NCBI GenBank assembly: GCA_039028635.1
Contig: JBCCHV010000020.1
Location: 31,630-95,629, forward strand
Origin: Acidobacteriota bacterium
GTDB taxonomy: Bacteria > Acidobacteriota > Thermoanaerobaculia > Multivoradales > JBCCEF01
DNA length: 64,000 bases
Direction of reading: 5' to 3'
The notes below the pieces were generated by a model. The model saw nothing but the letters and a program-made list of their open reading frames with translations. It had not been told where the DNA came from and did not search any database. The first letter of the stretch is position 1; each line of letters begins with the position of its first letter. Shown here one piece after another: positions 58,085-64,000 of this stretch. The translations under genes were made by a program, and so were the position numbers.

Positions 58085-60481
58085 ATGGCCAAACGAAGCC
58101 TTGCTGGACGATGGTTGCGAGGGATCGGCCTCGCCCTGCTGATTCTCGGACTGCCTCTGCTGATCGTCGCGACCCTCGGGGGCTTCTGGCTGCGCGGCCA
58201 GCTGCGCGCCAGCCTGCCCCAGCTCAGCGGCGAGCTCACGGTGGCGGGAATCGAGGCCGCGGTCACCATCGACCGCGACCAGCTCGGCGTGCCGACGCTG
58301 CGCGGCACCCACCGCGTCGATCTCGCCTATGGCCTCGGCTTCCTCCACGGCCAGGAGCGCTTCTTCCAGATGGACCTGCAGCGCCGGCAGGCCGCCGGCG
58401 AGCTCTCGGAGCTCTTCGGACCGGCCACCTTCGGCGCCGACCGCCGGGCCCGCCGTCACGGCTTTCGCCAGCTCGCGGCCCAGGTCTTCGGTCAGAGCCC
58501 CGGCTCCACCCGGCGACTGCTGACCGCCTACGCCGACGGCGTCAACGCCGGCCTCGACGCTCTCGACGCCAGCCCCGTCGAGTACCTGCTGTTGCGCCAG
58601 GGGCCGGAGCCCTGGCGCCCGGAAGACTCGGTGCTGACGCTCTACGCCATGTTCGAGCTCTTGCAGCGCTTCGGCATTCAGGTGGAAGAAGGGCTGAGCT
58701 TGCTTTCCACCGAGCTGACGCCGGACCTCTACCAGTTCTTGACCGCCTCCGGAGACGGCTGGGACGCTCCCCTGCTCGGACAGGTGACGGCGGCGGCGGC
58801 ACTGCCGCCGGCCACCGCCGTCGCCGCCCATCGCCCGCCACCGCCGGGCAGCTTCGATACCGCCGCCGCCCACGCCGTCCCGGGATCGAACAACTGGGCC
58901 GTCGCCGGCGCCCTCACCGCTCACGGTGGCGCCCTGCTGGCGACCGACATGCACCTCCCCCTGTCGCTCCCCAACATCTGGTACCGGGCTCGCCTCGAAT
59001 GGCCCGGCCACGAGGTCACCGGTGGCACCTTGCCGGGCGCTCCACTGGTGGTGATCGGTAGCAATGGACACGTCGCCTGGGGCTTCACCAACAGCCGCGT
59101 CGACACCAGCGACATCGTCCTGCTGGAGATCCATCCCGAGGACCCCGACTCCTACCTCACGCCCGACGGCTGGCGGCGCTTCGACCGCCGGCTCGAGGTG
59201 CTGCGCGCCAAGGGCGGCAAGGAGGAGAGCCTCGAGGTGCTGTCGACCGTTTGGGGACCGGTGATCGACGACGACGTCCACGGCCACCCTCGCGCCCTCG
59301 CCTGGGTCGCTCATCACCCCGATGCGGTGGGCTTCGAGCTCGCCGCGTTGGAAAGCGCCCGCTCCACCAGCGAAGCTCTCGACATCGCCAACGGCGCCGG
59401 CTTGCCGACCCAGAACATCGTGGTCGCGGACACCGCCGGACAGATCGGCTGGACCCTCGCCGGCCGCCTGCCGCGGCGCTACGGCTTCGACGGCCAGACG
59501 CCGACCTCCTGGGCCAATGGCTCGCGCGGCTGGGATGGCTTGGTCGACGCCCGCGAGATTCCGCGCCTGGTCGATCCCGTCGACCATCGTCTGTGGACCG
59601 CCAACAATCGCCTGGTGGATGGCGACTGGCTGGCCCTGCTCGGCGATGGCGGCTACGTCTCCGGCGCCCGCGCTGGCCTGATCCGTGACCGTCTATTCGA
59701 GCTCGAGACCGCCACCGTCGAGGACATGCTGCGCATCCAGCTCGACGACAGCGCCCGCTTCCTCGACCGCTGGCGCAACCTCTTCCTCGACCTGCTCGAC
59801 GAAGGTGCCCTCGCCGAGAACCCGGCGCGGGGCGACTTCCGCCGCCTGATCGAGGATTGGGAAGGGCGTGCGTCGGTCTCGTCCCGGGCCTACCGCCTGG
59901 TGCGCGGGGCCCGCCAGTTCCTGCTCCAGGACCTGCTGCAGTTCCTCACCGCTCCCTGCGCCGAGCTCGATCCGTCCTATGCCTACCTCAACGCGCTGCC
60001 GCGCAGCGAGGGTCCGCTGTGGGCTCTGGTCACGGAGCGACCAGAGCACCTGCTCAATCCGAAATACTCGTCCTGGGAGGCACAGCTCCTCGCCGGCGTC
60101 GACCAGGTGGTCGCCTACTACGGTCAGATCGGCGCCGACCTCGAGGCCGTGACCTGGGGCAACTTCAATCGCGTCCAGCTACGCCACCCGATCAGTCTCG
60201 CAGTTCCCCAGCTCGGCCGCTGGCTCGACCTGCCCGTCGCCGAGCTTCCCGGCGACTTCAACATGCCGCGCGTCCAGCAACCGGGCTATGGTGCTTCCCA
60301 GCGTATGGCCGTGGCCCCGGGGCGCGAGGAAGAGGGCATCTTCCACATGCCCGGCGGCCAGAGCGGCCATCCCCTGTCGCCACACTACGGCGACTCCAAT
60401 CGTGCTTGGGTCGAAGGCACCCCGACATCCTTCCTGCCGGGCCCCACGACCCACACCCTGACCCTCCAGCCGGCCCGCTAG
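58085..60481 (+). CDS. Penicillin acylase-family (Ntn-hydrolase, S45) enzyme, membrane-anchored
   Basis: A 798-residue protein with an N-terminal membrane helix (about residues 12-34, GIGLALLILGLPLLIVATLGG). The alpha-chain part (about 55-265) has the family opening DQLGVPTLRGTHRVDLAYGLGFLHGQERFFQMDL. The autocatalytic cleavage and nucleophile site is AVPGSNNWAV, so Ser268 becomes the N-terminus of the beta-chain. ATDMHL, FTNSRVD and NVVVAD-like stretches follow. Family members hydrolyse amides such as acyl-homoserine lactones, penicillins or lipopeptides in the periplasm. The specific substrate is not visible. A GTG at 58076 is an alternative start. Confidence 0.9.
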   Translation: MAKRSLAGRWLRGIGLALLILGLPLLIVATLGGFWLRGQLRASLPQLSGELTVAGIEAAVTIDRDQLGVPTLRGTHRVDLAYGLGFLHGQERFFQMDLQRRQAAGELSELFGPATFGADRRARRHGFRQLAAQVFGQSPGSTRRLLTAYADGVNAGLDALDASPVEYLLLRQGPEPWRPEDSVLTLYAMFELLQRFGIQVEEGLSLLSTELTPDLYQFLTASGDGWDAPLLGQVTAAAALPPATAVAAHRPPPPGSFDTAAAHAVPGSNNWAVAGALTAHGGALLATDMHLPLSLPNIWYRARLEWPGHEVTGGTLPGAPLVVIGSNGHVAWGFTNSRVDTSDIVLLEIHPEDPDSYLTPDGWRRFDRRLEVLRAKGGKEESLEVLSTVWGPVIDDDVHGHPRALAWVAHHPDAVGFELAALESARSTSEALDIANGAGLPTQNIVVADTAGQIGWTLAGRLPRRYGFDGQTPTSWANGSRGWDGLVDAREIPRLVDPVDHRLWTANNRLVDGDWLALLGDGGYVSGARAGLIRDRLFELETATVEDMLRIQLDDSARFLDRWRNLFLDLLDEGALAENPARGDFRRLIEDWEGRASVSSRAYRLVRGARQFLLQDLLQFLTAPCAELDPSYAYLNALPRSEGPLWALVTERPEHLLNPKYSSWEAQLLAGVDQVVAYYGQIGADLEAVTWGNFNRVQLRHPISLAVPQLGRWLDLPVAELPGDFNMPRVQQPGYGASQRMAVAPGREEEGIFHMPGGQSGHPLSPHYGDSNRAWVEGTPTSFLPGPTTHTLTLQPAR

Positions 60482-60564
60482 GGCCTCCTCCCGCAAGGCG
60501 ATGAGAATTCACCACCAGGGAGGGATGACTTTCGTCTCATATCTTCACATTATCGAAAATACGA

Positions 60565-60576
60565 GTTTATATAAAC
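60565..60576 (+). promoter_or_regulatory. AT-rich palindrome in the promoter region of the first subtilisin-like gene
   Basis: GTTTATATAAAC is a perfect 12-bp palindrome about 80 nt before the ATG at 60658, in a strongly AT-rich stretch within a high-GC genome. It could be part of the promoter or an operator. A CTCCGG/CCGGAG hairpin (60584-60599) lies just downstream in the leader. Confidence 0.4.
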
Positions 60577-60657
60577 AACTGCTCTCCGGCATACCGGAGT
60601 TTCCCTTCGAGCCTTAACAACCGCCGCAATTCACTCATCTCAAAGGAGAAAAGAAAC

Positions 60658-62127
60658 ATGCTTCGAAACGTCCTGTGTTGTTGTCTTCTCGTTCTCGTCG
60701 CGCTGGTGCCGTTGACCAGCGAAGCGTCCGGCGCCCGCAAGGTCGCCAGCGACCACGAGTATCTGGTGGTCTTCGAACCCGGCGCCGTCAAGGCCGGCGA
60801 GGCCCGGCGCCTGATCGAGGAAGCCGGTGGAACGGTGCAGCGCGACCACCTCGAAATCGGTTTGATGGCGGCCCATTCCTTCGACCCCGACTTCGCCAGC
60901 CGCCTGGCGGAGCACCGCACCGTCGCCACCGTCCAGCCGGACCTCTGGGTGCTGCCCGAGGATGCCGGCTTCCGCAGCCCGGTCGAGGCTGCCCAGGTTC
61001 GCACCATCACCGCCCCGGACGCTCCCGACATCGTCGGTCGCTTTCAGGCGCTCCGACGCGCCGCCGGCCCCGACCAGGCGATCACCGTGACGGACCCGAC
61101 GGCGGCCGCCTTCTTCGATGTCCTGGGCTGGTCCTTCTTGCCGATGGAGCTGCCCGCCGCCTGGGCCGCCGGCAATCTCGGGGATCCCGAGGTCAAGGTG
61201 GCCGTGCTCGACAGCGGCATCGACTACACCCACATCGACCTCGACGGCAAGGTCGACCTCGACCTCAGCCGTTCCTTCGTCCCCGAAGACGATGCTCTCC
61301 TCGAGGACCTCTTCCCCGGCGCCCATCCGGTGGCCGATCTCAACTTCCACGGCACCGTCGCTGCCGGCAACATCGCCTGCAACGCCCTTGGCCACGCCTG
61401 CGTCGCCCCCAATGTCACCCTGGTCGGCATCAAGGTGGTCGACAAGGACTACCAGAGCACCGTCGGCCGCATGATCGCCGGCATCCTCTACGCCGGAGCG
61501 ATCCGGGCGGACGTCGTCAACATCAGCTACAGCTTTTTCCCCCATCTCTCCCTCGACAACCCGGAAGACCGCTGGGCGGTGCGCCTGATGAAGCTGGCCA
61601 TCCTGTGGGCCCGGCTGCGCGGCGCCATCGTCCTCGCCGAGGCCGGCGTCGACCCCAACATGCCGTTCCGCGAGGGCATCGACGCCGACGCCGACGGCAA
61701 CGACCGCATCGTGCCGGCCCAGGCCGGCGCCGTGGTGGTCTCCGGAACCAGCGTCGCCGACGCCTTCGGTAACTTCAACAACTTCGGCTTCTCGCTGGTC
61801 GACATCGCCGCCCCCGGCGGCGAGTTCCCCTTCGCCGACTTCTTCACCACCGCCGTCTGGGGGCCGTGCAGCTCCTTCACCACCATCGAGGCGATTCGCT
61901 TCTGCGTCGACGACGCCCCCGGCTGGGTCAACGTCGCCGGCTCGATCGCCGCCACCGCCAACGCCTCCGGAGTGGCGGCGCTGATCGACTCGCAGCACGG
62001 TGGACGCCTGCGCGGCTGGCAGATTCGCCGCCAGCTCTTCCGCACCGCCGACGACCTCGGCGATCCGGGCGTCGATCCCTTCTTCGGCGTCGGTCGGGTC
62101 AACGCCCGACGGGCCACTTCCGAGTAG
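60658..62127 (+). CDS. Secreted subtilisin-like (S8) protein lacking the catalytic Ser, tandem copy 1
   Basis: A 489-residue exported protein (signal peptide about residues 1-24; AAGGAG before the ATG). Residues 33-98 resemble an I9-type propeptide (EYLVVFEPGAVKAGEARRLIEEAGGTVQ). The subtilase core has Asp185 in VAVLDSGIDYTH and His231 in FHGTVAAGNIA. At the usual GTSMAAP the sequence is AGSIAATANASGVAAL, so Ile430 replaces the catalytic Ser. The oxyanion Asn of AAGN is Val331. A DADADGND loop (342-349) may bind calcium. It is probably an inactive protease homologue or a protease with an altered mechanism. Closely related gene follows. Confidence 0.85.
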   Translation: MLRNVLCCCLLVLVALVPLTSEASGARKVASDHEYLVVFEPGAVKAGEARRLIEEAGGTVQRDHLEIGLMAAHSFDPDFASRLAEHRTVATVQPDLWVLPEDAGFRSPVEAAQVRTITAPDAPDIVGRFQALRRAAGPDQAITVTDPTAAAFFDVLGWSFLPMELPAAWAAGNLGDPEVKVAVLDSGIDYTHIDLDGKVDLDLSRSFVPEDDALLEDLFPGAHPVADLNFHGTVAAGNIACNALGHACVAPNVTLVGIKVVDKDYQSTVGRMIAGILYAGAIRADVVNISYSFFPHLSLDNPEDRWAVRLMKLAILWARLRGAIVLAEAGVDPNMPFREGIDADADGNDRIVPAQAGAVVVSGTSVADAFGNFNNFGFSLVDIAAPGGEFPFADFFTTAVWGPCSSFTTIEAIRFCVDDAPGWVNVAGSIAATANASGVAALIDSQHGGRLRGWQIRRQLFRTADDLGDPGVDPFFGVGRVNARRATSE

Positions 62128-62148
62128 CACCGGTCGTCGTGCCATCGA

Positions 62149-62170
62149 GGGGGCGCCGACCGGCGCCCCC
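62149..62170 (+). terminator. Terminator-like hairpin after subtilisin-like copy 1
   Basis: GGGGGCGCC pairs with GGCGCCCCC around a 4-nt loop, 22 nt after the stop. There is no U-tract but a C-rich tail follows. It makes separate transcription of the two paralogues likely. Confidence 0.5.
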
Positions 62171-62320
62171 TCCCCCGCCGGTACCCCCTGAAGCCGGCCC
62201 CTTTGCCACCGCCTCGGCGGCAATCCTCGCGCCTTCACAACCGCAGTTCCGGTTCGGTCCGACGGCCGGCCCGAATCCGCGAATCATGAGCACTTTTCCT
62301 GCTCAGGGCCTTTACTTCCA

Positions 62321-62365
62321 TATGACTTATACATACAATCATATATGCCTTTAAAGAAAGTCATA
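62321..62365 (+). promoter_or_regulatory. Inverted repeat flanking the AT-rich promoter region of subtilisin-like copy 2
   Basis: TATGACTT (62321-62328) and AAGTCATA (62358-62365) are exact 8-bp inverted repeats with 29 nt of mostly A/T between them. That stretch includes CATATATG and TTTAAA. The 323-nt gap 62128-62450 holds no gene. The arrangement could be an operator around a promoter or an mRNA stem. Confidence 0.45.
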
Positions 62366-62450
62366 GAAGTATCTACATGCTTTCGAATGGACGCAGACGT
62401 GGCGGTCTGTGCCCCGTTGATGAATGGAGCAACCTGTAAGGAGAAAGCTC

Positions 62451-63920
62451 ATGCTTCGGAAGTTAGCTTGCTGTTTGATGCTCACGGCCCTGGTGCTCAC
62501 TCCGCTGTCGGCGGATGCCGCTGGCAGCCGCAAAGTGCTCAGCGATCACGAGTACCTGGTCATCTTCGAACCCGGTAGCGTCAAGGCCGGCGAGGCCACC
62601 CGGATCATCGAGGAGGCCGGAGGCACGGTGCAGCGCAACCACCTCGAGATCGGGCTGATGGCGGCCCACTCCCTCGACCCCGACTTCAAGAGCCGCCTGG
62701 AGGGCCACAAAGCCGTCGATGCGGTAACCCCGGACATCTGGATCGTGCCCGACACGGCCGACTACCGCGGACCGGTGTCAGCCTCCCAGATTCGCACCGC
62801 CACCGCCGCCGAGTCGGCGGGCATCATGGCGCGTGCCGAAGCCATGCAGCGCGCCGCCGGGCCGAACCAGGCGATCACCGTCACCGACCCGACCGCCGCC
62901 GCCTTCTACGGCTTCTTCAACTGGTCGTTCCTGCAGATGGACGCCGAAGGCGCCTGGTCTGCCGGTGCCCTCGGCGATCCCGAGGTCACGGTCGCGGTCA
63001 TCGACACCGGCATCGACTACACCCACGTCGACCTCGACGGCAAGGTCGATCTCGAGCGCAGCCGGTCCTTCGTGCCCGAGGAAGACGACCTGGTGGCGAC
63101 CATGTTCCCGGACGCCCACCCGATCGCCGATCTCCACTTCCATGGCACGGTGGCGGCCGGCAACATCGCCTGCAACGCCCTCGGCCACGCCTGCGTCGCC
63201 CCCAACACCACGCTGGTCGGCATCAAGGTGGTCGACAAGGACTTGCAGAGCACCGTCGGTCGCATGATCGCCGGCATCCTCTACGCCGGAGCCATTCGGG
63301 CCGACGTCGTCACCATCACCTATCACTTCTTCCCGCACCTGTCCCTCGACAACCCGGAGGACCGCTGGGCCGTCCGCCTGATGCGCCTCGCCGTCCTGTG
63401 GGCCAAGCTGCGCGGCGCCATCGTGCTCGCCGAAGCCGGCGTCGATCCCAATCCGCCGTTCCGCGAGGGCATCGACGCCGACGCCGACGGCAACGACCGC
63501 ATCGTGCCGGCCCAGGCCGGCACCGTGGTGGTCTCCGGAACCGCCGTCAGCGGCGAGTTCGGCAACTTCAACAACTTCGGATTCTCCCTGGTGGACATTG
63601 CCGCTCCGGGTGGCGAGTTCCCCTTCGCCGACTTCTTCACCACCGGCGTGTGGGGACCGTGCAGCCGCTTCACGCAGCTTCCGGGCATCCAGTTCTGCGT
63701 CGATGATCCGCCCGGTTGGGTGACCATCGCCGGCTCGATCGGTGCCACCGCCAACGCCTCCGGCGTGGCGGCGCTGATCGACTCGCAGCACGGCGGTCGC
63801 CTGCGCGGCTGGCAGATCCGTCGCCAGCTCTTCCGCACCGCCGACGACATCGGCGAGCCCGGCTTCGACAAGTTCTTCGGAGTCGGTCGCGTGAACGCCC
63901 GCCGGGCGGTCACCGAGTAG
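62451..63920 (+). CDS. Secreted subtilisin-like (S8) protein lacking the catalytic Ser, tandem copy 2
   Basis: A 489-residue paralogue of the preceding gene, the same length and about three quarters identical by eye. Signal peptide about residues 1-24 (CCLMLTALVLTPLSADA). ATG 62451 is set by AAGGAGA; the frame opens 27 nt earlier. Propeptide-like N-domain, Asp in VAVIDTGIDYTH and His in HFHGTVAAGNIA are kept. The Ser site is again changed, IAGSIGATANASG, with Ile at the Ser position. Val again replaces the oxyanion Asn in EAGVD. The shared loss suggests it is an ancestral, maintained feature and not decay of one copy. Confidence 0.85.
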   Translation: MLRKLACCLMLTALVLTPLSADAAGSRKVLSDHEYLVIFEPGSVKAGEATRIIEEAGGTVQRNHLEIGLMAAHSLDPDFKSRLEGHKAVDAVTPDIWIVPDTADYRGPVSASQIRTATAAESAGIMARAEAMQRAAGPNQAITVTDPTAAAFYGFFNWSFLQMDAEGAWSAGALGDPEVTVAVIDTGIDYTHVDLDGKVDLERSRSFVPEEDDLVATMFPDAHPIADLHFHGTVAAGNIACNALGHACVAPNTTLVGIKVVDKDLQSTVGRMIAGILYAGAIRADVVTITYHFFPHLSLDNPEDRWAVRLMRLAVLWAKLRGAIVLAEAGVDPNPPFREGIDADADGNDRIVPAQAGTVVVSGTAVSGEFGNFNNFGFSLVDIAAPGGEFPFADFFTTGVWGPCSRFTQLPGIQFCVDDPPGWVTIAGSIGATANASGVAALIDSQHGGRLRGWQIRRQLFRTADDIGEPGFDKFFGVGRVNARRAVTE

Positions 63921-63935
63921 TCCCCCGAGTCGAGG

Positions 63936-64000
63936 GGGCCCCCCCCCGCCGCCGCGGGCGGGGGGGGGGGGTGAGAACACACCAGCCCCCCCCCCCCCGC
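63936..64000. other. Low-quality contig end
   Basis: After the stop of the last gene the sequence turns into long runs of C and G (for example 13 G near 63960 and 14 C near 63985) with only a short mixed stretch between. It looks like an assembly or sequencing artefact at a contig end. I see no feature here. Confidence 0.75.

Noticed and set aside
63920..64000. G/C runs at the window end as a structured element
   Set aside because: Long homopolymers in the last bases are better explained by poor sequence at a contig end.

Overview
The window is a high-GC bacterial chromosome segment with ordinary vertical housekeeping genes (dacB, fhs, asnS, rnc, mutL, recO, glyQS, ppdK, mgtE) mixed with many secreted, multi-domain and regulatory genes. 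An ECF-type sigma factor overlapping a Ser/Thr kinase with a TPR tail, an RHS/YD-repeat giant next to an Ig-like/PKD protein, a Cys-rich 'CDG' repeat metalloprotease and an FADGFESG-type C-terminal tail together suggest an uncultured Acidobacteriota-like organism (Thermoanaerobaculia is my best guess). No rRNA or tRNA gene lets me confirm this. The last 65 bases look like a low-quality contig end.

Layout. 1-910: 3'-truncated dacB (minus). 1229-7094: a tight five-gene unit of ACP, ketosynthase, chain-length-factor-like ketosynthase, flavin-dependent halogenase-like oxidoreductase (one-base frameshift) and carotenoid-oxygenase-like protein. 7269-10548: an unknown cytosolic protein, then a small secreted protein overlapping a secreted zinc metalloprotease. 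10622-19331: quinone oxidoreductase, fhs, NCS1 permease, acyl-CoA dehydrogenase, EamA transporter, asnS. 19427-23075: two tandem Cys-rich exported proteins, rnc, mutL. 23215-26339: ECF sigma and membrane Ser/Thr kinase. 26352-34844: RHS protein and its Ig-like partner. 34997-46489: a minus-strand run of mostly housekeeping genes. 46775-52884: small regulators, a hydrolase, PilZ, KDPG aldolase, an orphan HcrB-like flavoprotein and a lipoprotein, around a roughly 0.9 kb gene-free array of structured repeats. 52992-57882: LamG protein, a further repeat copy, two tandem ATP-grasp ligases and a ThiO-like oxidase. 58085-63920: penicillin acylase-family enzyme and two tandem subtilisin-like proteins lacking the catalytic serine.

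How genes work together. The 1.2-7.1 kb unit resembles a minimal type II polyketide system (ACP + KS + CLF) with two tailoring-type oxygenases. An aryl-polyene-like product that is halogenated or oxidised and then cleaved by a carotenoid-oxygenase fold enzyme is the most interesting reading, but it is inference. Several genes (asnS, mgtE, dacB, the quinone oxidoreductase, the KDPG aldolase and the gene at 46775) have a -10-like hexamer only 6-9 nt before the ATG, suggesting very short-leader or leaderless mRNAs. Most other genes have clear Shine-Dalgarno sites.
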